Source of the DNA: Ephemerocybe angulata
Lineage: Eukaryota > Basidiomycota > Agaricomycetes > Agaricales > Psathyrellaceae
Direction: 5' to 3'
Length of the DNA stretch: 64,000 nucleotides
Assembly: GCA_013368325.1 (NCBI GenBank)
Contig: JAACJK010000180.1
Span: forward strand, 1 to 64,000
Under the pieces are notes generated by a model. The model was not told the origin of the DNA. It searched no databases and saw only the letters and a list, made by a program, of their open reading frames with translations. Shown here one piece after another: positions 41,451-53,990 of this stretch (positions within the stretch are counted from its first letter, which is position 1; each line of letters begins with the position of its first letter). The translations under genes and the position numbers were made by a program.

Positions 41451-43398
41451 GCGCAAGACCTAGCCAATGCAGTCTAATGGCCTTCCTCCTCGGGCATCTT
41501 CGTCCCCCAGTCGCCGACGTGCGAGGCACAATCGAGCTTTGAAGCAGCCTACATTATCCAAGCGCGCAGCGGGCGCGATTATCACACCCCAAAAATCAGC
41601 AGAGTATTGACCCAGAATGGGGCGCTCTCGAAGTTCTCGCTCGCTAACAGGCGGGATGGGGTGATATACACAGTATTCCTCATATAGGGGCCTTTTGGAG
41701 CGCTCGGGGTAGGAACGGGCGTCAAAGCTCGAGGGCCCAGTGCATTCTCAGTCCGCAGGCCGTGATTACATCCTGGCCCAATCCTGGCCCTGGAGGATTC
41801 GAGCAAAGGCAAACATCAAGATGGCGATCCCAGTATCGACAGTCAGGCTTGGGCGCAGGCACAGTACTTCAAGTGCATCCAACCCAAGACGAGCAGGTAC
41901 AAAGCGATAAGGATATCAATTCCGTTGCAGGCTGAGCAGCTGAAGGCGAGCGAAGACACACAGTATTGACGATATGGCCAGCATATCGCGGTCGCACCGG
42001 TTGTTTTCTAGAGAGGGGTCCGAAGAATCCCACCTACTGCGCTACGCAGTTGTGCTCGCCGCCGCCAGTGGGTATACAGCACAAGTAATCCTGGTCCAGC
42101 CAGTTCCGGCGAGAGTCATGTCACCTTCCATTACGAGTGCAAGAAATCGATGGAGAACCCTTCATGCTAGCGGAGAGAGCGAGCGGGGACAGACAAGGGT
42201 GATGCCATGGGGATTGCCTTGCGACGGTGACATTGGAAATAGACGCATTGGACGGCCACGCTAGAAAAGAGGGGAAGCCGAGCTCCGTTTTTGGCCGTGT
42301 ATGCGCTCGAGATGTTGCGCGCGTGCGGTTCGAGGTTTTGAGTCATGAAGCACGTCGACTTACCCGGATTGAATACACCCTTCCCCAGATTCCCATTCCA
42401 ATGTCACCCAACGCAAAATGTAGACCCATCCCTCCTTAACCTTCCCGGAACTGGCCATCCTTCAAGCTTCAGACCTCCGTTTTCGCTCCGTTTCAACTCC
42501 CTCCCTCCCCGGTCAATCGCTTTCCTTCTCCTCCCTCCATCGACCTTTTTTTCTCGCTGGGCCTTCAGTACTTCAGTTGCCGTTAAGGCGCGAGTCGTAT
42601 GTACGGCTTGCAGAGGTTTAACAGAGCCAGGCGAAGGATTCAGAGGCGGTCTGCTTGCTTGAACGAAGTTCGAGCGCACATCCGTTGACCCCCGCCTTTT
42701 TGATCGGCACACGTGCTGGGAAGCCGACAAGGCCGACGGCCCCGATCAGCGAGGCGGGCTAACCGGCGGCGGCGGGGTTGATTGAGGCGCAATCGGTGGG
42801 GGTACTTATGCCTTGCAAAGGACCATGCACAGTGCAGTATCGTCATTACCTTCAGATTTTCTTTATTAGAGCCCTTCATATCTGATTGACCGCTGACAGG
42901 GCTTTGGTCACAACACCGCGATGCCACTAGACATAGAACACGACGCCGACTGTGCTAAATCAAGTTTCGTTGCAACACCTTACATCTTTCTAGTGGAGGA
43001 GACCGATGGTATGTGGTCCAACCGCTTCTTCGTCAGAGAGTGAACGACGACGACGGCTCATCTCTCCAATATCACCCTTCTCGGAGCAGCTCCAGACCTG
43101 CAGCCGCTGTCGTTATCAAGCCAGATACATAGTTAGGCGAGCAAAATGGGCCATAGAGGACAGCTCATACTTACACGAACACCGCTTACACGTTTAAGGT
43201 GGATATCATCTGCTCTTTGACAGCCCGCAATCATGATAATCAGTTAAGCGCCGAAAACGGCTCGCACTCCTCTCGAGGTATCAGAAGAGAAGGATAGTCG
43301 ATTCTATTTGACAGACCGTAGTTGGAGGTTTTAGACCAAACAATGCGAAAAGAAAACCCTACAAATACATCTATTTTACAATCCCAATGTCCTCGTCG
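41451..43398. other. gene-poor stretch with repeat R2
   Basis: About 1.9 kb with no supported gene apart from dispersed repeat R2 (42365-42785). The stretch 42840-43398 contains short overlapping frames only. Confidence 0.45.
42365..42785 (+). repeat. dispersed repeat R2
   Basis: Starts near ATACACCCTTCCCCAGATTC, runs through pyrimidine-rich DNA (CCTCCCTCCATCGACC), TACGGCTTGCAGAGG and GTTCGAGCGCA, and ends with CACGTGCTGGGAAGCCGACA. Same order as R1 and as the reverse complement of R3. Confidence 0.75.
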
Positions 43399-44712
43399 TC
43401 ACGCCCATGTCTGCCGCCAACTCCACACCGGCCTCATAATGCACGCTCTCGGGGGCTGAACCACATCACCAGAACTCACCCCCACGTCCTCTCCACACCT
43501 GCCCAAGGCCCGTGCATACGGGTAGGTGTAGGCCTCCTGGATGTTGGGCGAATACGCGCTCCCACCAGCGCTCGTCGCGTCCGAACTCGAGCCGCATCCA
43601 GACCCATCGAGTGCTTCCTCGTCACTCGACGACGATGACGACGAATCCTCTCTCCAATACCGTTCTCTTCCTCGGAGAAGGTCCAGCAGCTCGGGTCCTG
43701 GGCACCGTAGCGGCGGCAGCGTCGGACGCGGCATTGGGTACCTGGCGCTATGAGGTCTCCCAAGGTCACCGAACCTCTCCTTGAACGAAGGGAGACGTTC
43801 GGTACAGGGAGGCATGGGTGCAGTGGAGATGGTAAGGTCGTCAATGACCTTGTGAGTTTGTATGGTGTTCCAGGCCGAACCGACTTCAAGTGGGATGGTA
43901 GGCGAGGGGTGGCCGCAGGGCGGCACATCGCCGCACAGACCAAGCATGATACTCGAACAGGGCGGGAGTAACGAGTGTGTCACCGCCGCTGGGCGTTGGG
44001 TGCAGTTATGCGGTAGATCGAGCAGATTGGGACTGGGTGCTTGAGTGTCGTTGTGCTGTGGGCTTTTCGGTGGGTGCTTTGTTTTGGAGCGCGTCGATCT
44101 TGACGGTGCAGTAGACATGTTGTGCTTGGTACTTTTTCTGGGAAACGTTGTAAGCGCCAGGCAGACCGAAAGGATGTAGAGAAGGTAGATCGCGCTCTCC
44201 GCGACACTACCGACGAAAATGTAACAGAAAAAGACACAGTACTCACTTAACCGCAACTGGCGAGGCCCGTGCGCGCGTTTTCGTCCGACAAGATTTTGCC
44301 ACTCGTCGTTTGGGCCAGTCCTCCCTGCCAATAAAACGCAGAACACATCAGCTTCCAATAGCACACCTTCCAGAGTGATAAAGGCTTAGAACTCACCCGC
44401 CTAAGAGCATGAGATTGCCGCCACTGGGTGGCATTATCGGAGGAGGGTATGGAGGTTGCCTACGCGCCAAACATACTAAGCACATCGCACTCGAGATAAA
44501 CCGAGGAACACTCACACTGAGACTACCGCCTTCGTCTGCGACTCGGCCCTAGGCACCGGTTTCGTGTGGTAATCCGGATGAAAATCGTTGGCGCACAGCT
44601 GCTTAAACGGCAGCAAATTGAACATCCCCTGCGCGCTCGGCGGCTGCTGCACGCGTTCAATGGCATTGTGGAAGACGTGCTTTGGAATCGTCGATGTGGA
44701 TGAACGAGGCAT
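43399..44712 (-). CDS. unknown Ser/Pro-rich protein
   Basis: Four exons: 44712-44516, 44459-44397, 44324-44247 and 44137-43399, with introns of 56, 72 and 109 nt, give 358 residues. The N-terminus reads STSTIPKHVFHNAIERVQQP and FNLLPFKQLCANDFHPDYH. Exon 3 is basic (WPKRRVAKSCRTKTRARAS). The last exon is Pro/Ser-rich (SKTKHPPKSPQHND), has SFKERFGDLGRP, a Ser run before acidic DEEALDG, and ends WRQTWA. I do not recognise a domain. An alternative donor (GTACTG at 44242) would change a few residues at the third junction. Disorder and basic clusters suggest a regulatory protein, no more. Confidence 0.6.
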
Positions 44713-47700
44713 CTGTCTGGCTAAGCGTAGAGGGAATGAGGGCAAGAAGAAAGGTCGAAGCTGTTACGGTCAAGGGAGGAGACAAGCGACGGCCGGCAGC
44801 TGTTTCCCCATCAATTAGTCCTTGAGGCCAAAGGGCCCATTCCACAACTCAACTTCAACCATCTACCACAGCATTCGACGATATCACACCTCTGCTCTTC
44901 AGGACCTAGCATCTCACACAACATTATCGCCGTGGTGTTTCGTGGCGGCGAAATTCGTTCATGGGCAGAACATGAGGCAAGAAGACCGACCAATCGGCCA
45001 ATCAAGATTAATTAACCTCAAGACGAAAGACCCTTAGGCATATAGATCCCTCCCTCGGAGTCGCCTGCGTGCTCGCTCCATGATACCACAGTACTGTCAA
45101 GCCCTGGAGGATGCCCACCACCACGCCGAAGTTGAAGCAAATCCTCCCTAAGACCGTCATCCAACCTCGGCTCCAAGACGAACTCATCAAGCACAAAACA
45201 AACCATCGACCTTGCCAGTCCCGTACCCAGCATCCATGACAGAGAACAGGAGAACCACAAGCAAAGACATAGCTTCAGATCATAGCGCACTTCAGGACCG
45301 GAAGAACGGGTGCAAGGAGGCGCCCCGCCGAGATCTTCAGCCTTCATCTCCAGGCAGCCCCGCTTCCTACCCTCCGGCCCGGTGTTCACATATCTCCCTG
45401 CGCGCTAGACACTATCCTTCGAGTTAGAGGTTGGAGATAGAGCGTCATCGGTCCCCGCAAGCACGGCTTCACCAGAGATCTATAAAAACGCCAAGCCGCC
45501 GTACGCGCCCTCGCCGCCAGGCCCTCGTAACAAAGGCGGCATGTCGAGAGCAAAAGTAGCGCCCGCCGTTCGTCGATCCTTTGAGCTCCGCCGCGTCCGG
45601 GGACCCGTCACCCATCCCAACCTCGCCATACGCTTCACCACACGGCGGTCGATGAAAAAAATACACTGCCAGCCCTGCCTACCCAGACTCCAGCCCGTCC
45701 AGCATCGAACTCGCCGCTTTCGACGATCAGAAGCTCCATCACAGGCCTGAACCGCAATGACACTCTCAAGAGAGCATCGTCGTCCAGACAGAGATAGAGC
45801 TTGACCGGCGCGGCGAGTTAACTCGCTTTTCGAACCACAAATCTGGGTGGATATCATCAACCGTAAAAACGGGAGACATCAACTCTAGAATCGTATGCAT
45901 GTCCACAACCCCGCTTCCAACTCCAAACCCATCTAGAATGGAACGACAATGGCAAACCAATACCTCGACATTTACCCCCGCATCGCCCCTCCAACGCACT
46001 CGCACAACCAAAAGCAAACATCGAACCCCCACACGCCCACACGCACCAAGAAAAACGAACCATCCACCCTCGCAGCGGGAGAAGGCAAAGACAAATAGTA
46101 AGCACGCATGCGCAACCTTCCCTCGGGCGGTCTCACAGCCCAGCAAAACGTTCTCAAAGGCAGCCACCACCAAACGTACTCTTCTAGAGCATGGTGTGAA
46201 CCAGCCCCTCGAACGCAAGAACTGGGGTAACGAGAGCAATCGAGGATCGTGTCTATGCACACACCACCATGCCTCCACCCCAGCTGATGTTTTTTTGACT
46301 GCAAACCCAATCCACGCGAGTAAACGAACGAAGAAACAAAGAGCATCATCAAGCGCCCGCACACCGCGCCAACCATACATCACATCATACACGCGTGCCA
46401 AAAAGACAAAAGCACACCAATCTTCCAGGACGCATTCATCAAGGCCCCCTCTGATGCAGATCGGTGGGTGCATCGCGTCCAGCAGGCGTGATATGTGCGA
46501 TCAGGTGCATCCATAGCCCAAACAAAATCGGAATCAGACAGGAAAAAGGAGAGAGAGAGAGGGAGGGAGGGAGATATTACACCTGCAGACGCCGTCCGCC
46601 ACAAGCCACCTCTTCCCAAGGTGCGATGTCAATCCGCACGAGCCAGAAAAGAGGTTGAGACCCCCTCGCGCCGCCCTCCGTTCAGCTACCAGGTCTCATA
46701 TCCGTTGTGCACCATCGAATCGGTACACCCTGGAGCTCGCAGAGAAAACGGTGCCGGATGCTGCACCAAGATCAACTGGCGGAAGGAGGCGCGCCGCCGC
46801 CCGAGCGACGCGGGGCTTCATCGACGCAAGGCGGAATCGGCGGGATCGTGCCATCGGCCTCGGCGAGATGGTGCAGGAGAGAAGACGTTGCAGCATGGCC
46901 TAGGATGCACGCACGGCGTGACCGACGATGGGCGGGTACTGGGTCGATGTCAAGTGCCTCAAGAGCGATGGACGTGGTACTGGACCGACTGATCTTGTCG
47001 GGCGTTTCGACGCTGCCTGCTCTTAGGATGCTCCTCGTCGACCCGTTGAGCCTTTCCTTCGTCGGGTTCGGTGTGCTTTTCGTTATGTGCTGATGGGTGA
47101 AGGTCGGTGAGTAGGCTAGGTGCGATGGACTGATCAACCCTTCTCTTCAATCTTCGAGACCTGGGAGAGAGCGTTGGGATGGCATGACGTTCGAGCTGAA
47201 TCGATTCGATCTAACCATTGGACTTCAACGTAGGCTTCGTGTGCCCAGCTAGCAAAAACTGAGGAGAGGGGAGTTGGGAGACTGAACCGAACGTCGAGTT
47301 CGGAATCCATCATGAGCAATTCCAGCCGACTGCGCCTTCGCCCGATGTGCGGCAGACGGACGTTATCACCGGCTCCCTTCACCCACCCGCCCAAGTTCGC
47401 ATCGCTTGCCCCGCTCGCCCGGACCTGTATTGTGGTGGGCGTCGAGGACGAGGAGGCGAGAAAGAGGCGGAGGCCGGGTGATGGTGACGATGCACGCTGG
47501 GTGTGCCAGAGGGAGAGAGCGAAGCTGCCGTGGGGGCTGGGAAGTGAGTTTGGAGAGCTGAATTACGTTTCAGTGGCTCGAGGGGTATAGAGGGAGAGGG
47601 AGGAGGGAGGAGAGCCAACCAGGCGGTGACAGCTCTGCCATTGTGACTGGCGTGACAGGCAACTTTCCTCTGTTGGAAGGTTGCGGCTTCGAACCACATC

Positions 47701-47893
47701 CCTGCATACTTTTCCTCGTATTTTTCGGTTCAAGTAGAACAAGAGATTCCACGATAGAAATCCCAATTCGAATATCGGTTATTACAAGCAATACAATCTA
47801 TCTATCTTACAAACAAACCACCAGCCACCGTGTGACACCCCTCCCAAACACTCCCCACAGACAAACCGCCTCCTCCCAAAGGCCCTCCGAGTC
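44713..47893. other. 3.2 kb without a supported gene
   Basis: Overlapping frames occur on both strands (for example 45766-46473 minus and 45899-46516 plus; 46772-47137 minus and 47134-47394 minus). None has a recognisable domain or a clean set of introns. A minus-strand segment near 45766-45900 reading DDIHPDLWFEKRV looks slightly protein-like. A GAGAGAGAGGGAGGGAGG tract lies at about 46550-46572. An unrecognised minus-strand gene is possible. Confidence 0.35.
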
Positions 47894-48946
47894 CTAAATA
47901 TCCTCATCCTCACTCCCCGCCTCCCCACTCGGCGTCCCACTCGCACTTACGCTCGCACTCACACTCACACTCGCACTCGCACTATTACTCGGCACACTCC
48001 CGGCCCCCTTCACCTTCAGCGTGAGCGGATTCTGAGGCGGCGCCGTTGCTGGGTGCGCCTGTGCGGGGATGGAGATGGAGAAGCTCTTGCCTGCGGTGGA
48101 GGCGCTTGGGATTGCGGCGGTCGAGTCGCGTCGAGGTTTTTTGGTGGAGGATTTGGCGGTGTCTTTGTATACTGGGTTTGGGGCGGGCGTTAGCGTTAGC
48201 GATGGGAATGTATGAAATAGGGAAGGAGGAAAGAGGGAAGGGAGGAGGAAGAAGGGATGGAGGAAGGGAGGGTGGGGGAGAGGGAAGGGATGGGACGAAC
48301 GAACCTTTGAGTTCTTCTGTGAGTGGATCGACGAGGTCTCCAAAGTCGACGAGTTCAAGCGCTTTGAGCACGTCGGACGCTGCGATGGACTTGTGCTGCT
48401 TGGAGAGTGCGACGTCGTGGGCACTGTACCAACCGCCTAATCAGCCTGGGCTCTCGTGCAGAGGCGAGTGCGATGTGGCAACTTACGTTGCAGCTAAAGG
48501 AAAGAGCGGAATGGGATGTTAGTAAGGAGTGGAGTGGAGGGAGGGAGGGGCGCACCGAGGTAGTTTATGAAGACTGTCGAGCCTTTTACGAGGGATAGAA
48601 CGGTCTCTTTCGTTAACCGTGCCTCTTCAGGGAGCTTTATATGAACGCCAATGTCAGCTTAACCCATCCCATCCTTGAACCCATCGAAACTCCTGCAACA
48701 AGCTCTAGCCCGCCATCGAAGCACAGACGCGAGAACGAATCGGCGCACAAGGCTACCAAACGAAGGAAACCCATCCCAAAACCAAAACCAAACCAACCAG
48801 ACAGAAAGACGGAAAGACGCACGCACAGCACTCTTCGCAATCTTCATAACAATACTCTTCGGCAGCTCATAGTTCTCGATCCCCTCCGACACCAGCTCCT
48901 GCTGCGCCTGTGCGCTAATCGGGCCCGGGTTCTCTTTTCTCGGCAT
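47894..48946 (-). CDS. DPB4: DNA polymerase epsilon subunit Dpb4 (POLE3-like)
   Basis: Five exons: 48946-48827, 48634-48556, a 7-nt microexon 48493-48487, 48423-48305 and 48171-47894, all in phase, give 200 residues. The histone fold spans about residues 20-110: YELPKSIVMKIAKSA, LTKETVLSLVKGSTVFINYL, then AHDVALSKQHKSIAASDVLK and ALELVDFGDLVDPL. This is the H2B/NF-YB-like subunit that pairs with Dpb3/POLE4 in DNA polymerase epsilon, and in animals also in CHRAC. It helps handle parental histones at the replication fork. The C-terminal tail is Lys/Ser-rich, has a Ser/Ala/Val repeat (SASVSVSASVSASG) and ends acidic (SEDEDI). The microexon CTGCAAC supplies the residues between NYL and TAHDV; skipping it would shift the frame. 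Confidence 0.88.
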
Positions 48947-49654
48947 ACTCTTCTTCCTATTTCGCCCGCTTCTTCTCTATGATTCTGGGTTCTGGGTTTT
49001 GGCTGGTAGGGCGTCTGGCGCAAGCAGCCTATGTACTAGCGCAGTGAGTTTGGCCTGGTTCGGTGTCGTCCGGATGGTCGTGGAAGGGCGAAGATACCCG
49101 CTATGTCGGATGTGGCAGATTCTGAGATGTGGTGTGCAGAGAAGATAAAGGGGAGGGGATCGTAGCGGCTGCTCGTGGTGGTGGAAGACGATGAAACCGT
49201 CGGCGCGTGCTGGATGGACCGACGCGTTGATGCCGATCCCAGGAACGGGTTGATGGCGGCCCGCTAAACCCTGCAGCCCCTAAGTCAAGTTCGACTTCAA
49301 CCACCTCAGGCTTACCCACTGCGCGTATACCATTGTAGAATAGCTCAGGAGGCCCAGGTATACATATAACGTATAAAGGTGAGTAGACTGTCGAGAGTGC
49401 TCACTTTTACTTTTCTCCTGGATGCAGCAGGCCCTGGCGTCAGCACCCGCCGATGTTTGGTCGAGGAGCCTCAACCAATGGTTTCGGCGATAAATGCTCG
49501 TTCAATGCCTTCCATCTTCCGACTGTTCGTCATGTTGTATCTTGACCCTGCCGACGAATGCCTTAAGGTTATGCTGAGACTGTAATATAGCGAGGATGAG
49601 GTATGCGTGTATACCGAAGGGGTCACTATCACCGCCGGGTTGTTGAGTCGAGAC
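48947..49654. other. intergenic, promoter side of DPB4
   Basis: Short frames on both strands with no motif. Divergent upstream DNA of DPB4 ends near 49100. No gene is supported. Confidence 0.35.
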
Positions 49655-49732
49655 GAGACGGTCCTACACCTTTGCTCGTCCTCACCATTCCGAGTCGAAT
49701 GGTGAGGACGAGCAAAGGTGTAGGACCGTCTC
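49655..49732. repeat. perfect 36-bp inverted repeat, 6-nt loop
   Basis: The arm GAGACGGTCCTACACCTTTG (first 20 of 36 bp) is exactly reverse-complemented in 49697-49732, with the 6-nt spacer CGAGTC between the arms. Such a perfect hairpin is young; older ones pick up mismatches. Confidence 0.95.
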
Positions 49733-49875
49733 ATCTTACTTGATAGGTATAGAAAGCGCACCAGTGCCAGGGCCTTGAGGGGTCAGAACTCCGATGGCGA
49801 GTACTTTGAGGGTAAACGATGACAGCGTTGAATACTATAGAGCAACAAGGAAGTCGGGGTTAGAGACACCGATAT

Positions 49876-50121
49876 CTAGAGACGAGGTATGTATATACGA
49901 GTCGAGGGTGGCTGAGTGGTACGAGTACAAATAGTACGAGTACGGAACATGATGGAGGCTGGTGCGGACGAAATCCTAACACGGATTTCCTCGAACGGGT
50001 ACTTTCTGGCTTCGCATGGGCATTCCTTCGAGACCAACGAGAACGTAAGAAGGGTTGGAGGAAAGTCTCTGGATGCATCGATGAAAAGGTAGATGAGCTC
50101 AGGTGAAAGTGTCGCGGCCAT
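49876..50121 (-). pseudogene. F-box N-terminal relic
   Basis: The frame from ATG 50121 reads LSPELIYLFIDASRDFPPTL, FSLVSKECPCEARKYPFEEI, which follows the F-box-like pattern of mushroom proteins (LPPELI...D...TL...SLV...). It stops after 81 residues with no downstream leucine-rich part, so it is a remnant or a very short gene. The perfect inverted repeat lies 144 bp beyond its end. Confidence 0.5.
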
Positions 50122-50354
50122 TCAGGAATAAGATGAGTAGGAAGTGAGGAGGAAGGCTATGGTCAGGTCCAACTCCAAACTCCCAATCGATCTACTGTCC
50201 TATTCCAGTTTGACTCCAGTTTCGATGCACAGTTCCCCCGACATCCTCATGATCAGATTTCAGTGCCTTCTCCCCTACACTTACTGACCCACAAACAAAC
50301 TGAGGGAGCGAGAATATTCTATGAGCTCCACAAGGGGTTGTCATTGGAGGACGA

Positions 50355-50760
50355 GATTCTCGTCTCGGGCGCTTCGATCCCGCCGCCGGGTCGCCCGACG
50401 TCGGCCTTGTCGGCTTTCCCAGCACGTGTGCAGATCAAAGAGGCGGGACTCGACGGGTTTGCGCTCGAACGTCTTTTGAGTTTTGACTTCAAGCAAGCAT
50501 CCCGCGTCCGAGTTCTTCGCCTGACTCTACCCTCCGCAAGCCGTACGCATACCTCGCACCCTATCGGCAACTGAAGATCCAGCGAGAAAAAAGGTCGATG
50601 GAAGGAGGAGAAGAAAGGCGATTTACGGGGGAAGGAGGGAGTTGAAACGGAGGTCTGAAGGGTGGCCGGTTCTGGGAAGGACGAGGAGGGATGAGTCTAC
50701 ACCTATCGGGTGTCATTGGAATGGGAATCTGGGGAAGGGTGTATCCAGCCCGCTCCAGGC
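50355..50760 (-). repeat. dispersed repeat R3
   Basis: Reverse-complement copy of R2. From 50760 downward it holds ATACACCCTTCCCCAGATTC, pyrimidine-rich DNA with CCTTCCATCGACC, TACGGCTTGCGGAGG, GTTCGAGCGCA, CCCGCCTCTTTGATCTG, CACGTGCTGGGAAAGCCGAC. It is the copy closest to R2. Confidence 0.75.
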
Positions 50761-51151
50761 TGGGCACCCGCTCTCTGACAGGAAATCAGTTTCCTTCGAG
50801 TCTTCCCCTTACAGACCTCATACAGACCACAAGCTTCCGATAGGTAATCAAATAAACTCTTTCTTTTCAATCCGTACGCTAACATCCAATACAAGAGACA
50901 GAATACACGAGAAAAAAGGGCGGTGAAGCGCAAATACAAGGGTCCAAACGAAGCTCAATCCGATAACACTGGCCACGCTTCCCGTCACGCACCCCGTACG
51001 CAAGCAGGCAGACGCAATAAATAAGCAGCAATCATCAATTAACACCGAGCAACTCCTTTCACATCGATCCTTTCATCGTTCTCCTCCCTCCAGAGGCCCC
51101 TGAACCTACACCCTCCCATTCAGGTCCTCCCACCAATGACTCCGCCCACAT

Positions 51152-53990
51152 CTAGTCGTCGCTCTCAGCCTCCGCTGGATCCTCACCAACCACAACACCA
51201 GCCACCATCCTCCTCACCCTCGGACTCCTACTTGGCGACCGACTAGGACTGCGCCCACTCCTCACCCTCCTGATCCTCTCCCTCCTCATCTCCGGCGTCT
51301 CCAAATTCGCAAACTTTGCCTCGCGCGCCCTGTGCTTCGAGACCGGCTTCTTCACCTCGTAGACGTGCTCAAAGGACCGAACGAGCGCCCGTGGTCCCCG
51401 CGATTCCGGGATCGCCGCCGGCTGTTGAAGCTGCGACCCTCCGCGCCCCAGGTGGGCTTGGGGTGCCGCCTCCTCTGGCGCCACCATCGCGCCACTCCTC
51501 CTCAAAGGCCGCCTGGCGTTCGCAGCCGCTTCGGGCCTCACAACAACACTACCGAACACCGCCGGCTGCGCAGCGCCAATCGCACTTCCCCTCTCAAGAG
51601 TCGTCGCCTCCGCCCTCTTCCCTTTTCTCCTTCCCTCCTCCATCCTTTCTCGTTCTCCAGGGGATGCCCTCTCCGGCGCAAGATCCCTGTCGCTCGTAGT
51701 GGCCTCCTTCTCTGGCTGCAAATATCTGCTGACCCCGACAACGCCTGGATGGCGCGCGAGGTAGCTGCTGTGTACCGCCCGGTACTCTCCAGGCGCGAGC
51801 GGCGGGAGACCGCTCAAGGCACGCCCACCGCGACTGAGGGGCGGAGCATCATCGCCTTGTGCGCGAGCTCGGCTTGGACCGGGAAGAGGTGGAAGGCTCT
51901 CCGCCGCACGCGCTTGCTTCACAGCTGGGACAAGCCCGTCCTGAAGCGTAAGGTGGCGCGAGGGAGAGGGTGCTGATTTGCGGATGGCATTGAAGGCCGA
52001 GGCCGAGGGTGGAATTGATATGGCGCGTGGTTCCTCGTGATAGTTGAGACAGCTGGTGCTGTTGACTCCATTGGAGTCGTTCTCGTTCGTAGTCTTCTGG
52101 TTTGGCTCGACGTGTGTGTTGGAGGCAACTGGTGCCTCACTGGTAGTATCTGCATTCGCGTGAGTACACCGCGACTATGCATGTGACGGCGGATATGGAT
52201 CGATCGACGTACCAGTCGCGTTCTCGTTCTCGTTTTTCTCCTCATACTCTGCGCTCGTCTCTTCGTCTTCGTTTTTGCTGACAAGGTCCTCGCGCGCATA
52301 AGCATTTTCGGGGTTCTCGCTCCCAGAGCGAACGCTAACGCTGTACACTGTCTCCCCACTGACCCTCCTCTCCTCCGCAGTTGCCCTCCGAACGGCCCTC
52401 GCCGCACTTGCGGAAGTCGCTTCCTCAATTTCAGTCGTCATCCTCATCTTCTTCGACGCAGGTTCTTGTGGATCCTCCTCGGAGTCCTCGTCTTGCGCGA
52501 TACCGGCTGTGAGGAGCATCGAGATGTGCTCCTCGTCGTCCGAGTCCGTCGCATCGTCAAGGTCGGAGCGGCGGCGTTTCAAAGGGTTTAGCGCAGCACT
52601 ATAAGGTGTGTTAATTATTTAGTTCGAAAACGTTGAAATAAACTCTGATAACGTACCGAGAAGTGGAACCGGACTCAGGCTCGGGGGATGGAGTCGGACT
52701 CGAGAGCTGCCTGGACCCCTCACGATATGTCGATTGGATAGTCTCCTCGTCGGCTTCCTGGATGGTGCTCAGGACTGGGACATGGCCAGCTTGCATGTTG
52801 ATTGTATCGGGTCCACCCTCCTCCTCCTCATCATCATCGTCATCGTTGTCGCCGTTGTCGTCGCCTCCATCGTCTCCGCGCCCCTCGACAGGCGTCACAT
52901 CGTCGCCAGACTTCGAAGTAGGACTGTCCAAGTAGCTCTTCGGCCACGACACCCCCATCCCAGTGATATAATCACCAGCCTTAAAAGAGGGCAAATCTTT
53001 CTTCGCCTCCTTCATCGCTATCCTTGCCATCTCCGTCCCCAAAACCTCCTCCGAGTCCAGACGACGCCAGGCCTCGTTCACCCCTTGTACCGCGTCCGCT
53101 GCATCGACAGACAGCATCGCAAGCTCGTAGAGGCTGTCTTTGATGGTCTTCTCGTTGGCTATCATTTGGAGGCGGAGTAAGCGATTTTCGGCGAAGAGGT
53201 GCGCGTTGACGCGGTTGATGTAGGCGTGGGTGAGGGGGGCGGCGGTTTCGGCGGAGGGGTGCTCCGTGTAGCGCTTGAGGGGGGAGAAGGATACCGTGGT
53301 CGCAGCCTGAGGGCGAGGGGTAGGGCGCGGAGGGGAGGAGGGTGGGAGAGAGTTGTGGTGCGTGCGGAAGTTGGGGAGACGGTCGCGGCTGGGGGGCGAG
53401 GGCTCTTCTTCGATGTCCGCCTGTTCGGCGATGTACTCTTCGGCTTCGTCCTTGTGCTCGGAATCGCGGTATACCGCAGATGGGACATGTCCACCTGCGC
53501 GGCGGGGAGGAGGGGCATTCTCGTTCTCGTCATTCTCTTCCTCCTCTTCGTCGATTTCGCCCTCGATATCGTGCTGCTCTTCTGGCTCTTCTGCTTCATG
53601 TGCATTCTCGTGATCGCCCACGGGAGGGAGAAGAGCGGCGTTCGTGTGGACGTTGGCGGGATAGTGGGGGCCTGTGTCGTCGGGGTAATCGTCGGGGTAA
53701 GCCAGCTCGTACTCGACATCCTCGTCGTCGTCCTGCTCTTCCGGTGCTGTGTATACTTTCTCGGGATAGGCGGCAGGTGGGAGAGGAGGGGAGTCCGATT
53801 GGATGTAGTCGAAGTCGCCGGGATGGTGGGGGCCTGCTTCGGCGTGGTAACCCTCCTCGTGCTGTTCCTCCGGGTTACCTTCCTCGTACAGTTCCTCGGG
53901 GACGTTGGAGTGGACCTTATCAGAGTCGGTAGAGCGGGCTTTGGAAGGTTGGAGATGTCTAGCATCTTCTTTCTCGGTGCGTCTCGTCAT
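51152..53990 (-). CDS. gene D, long acidic / coiled-coil / RS protein
   Basis: Three exons, 53990-52657, 52598-52213 and 52149-51152, joined by 58- and 63-nt introns, give 905 residues. The first 240 residues are highly acidic (EEEEENDENENAPPPRR; EEQDDDEDVEYELAY). Around 265-310 is a helical segment (HLFAENRLLRLQMIANEKTI, LSVDAADAVQGVNEAWRRLD), followed by FKAGDYITGMGVSWPKSYLD, a conserved-looking phrase also kept in copy D'. Exon 2 starts with KRRRSD, a likely nuclear localisation signal, then an acidic part and SASAARAVRRATAEER. The C-terminus is Arg/Ser-rich (RRVRSGRSPSRSPSRSPRVR). I do not recognise the family. The presence of a truncated inverted copy 8 kb away shows that it duplicates. 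Confidence 0.7.

Noticed and set aside
45766..46516. Opposed long frames of 235 (minus) and 205 (plus) codons
   Set aside because: Both are open because of composition. Neither shows a domain, splice sites or a convincing start context.
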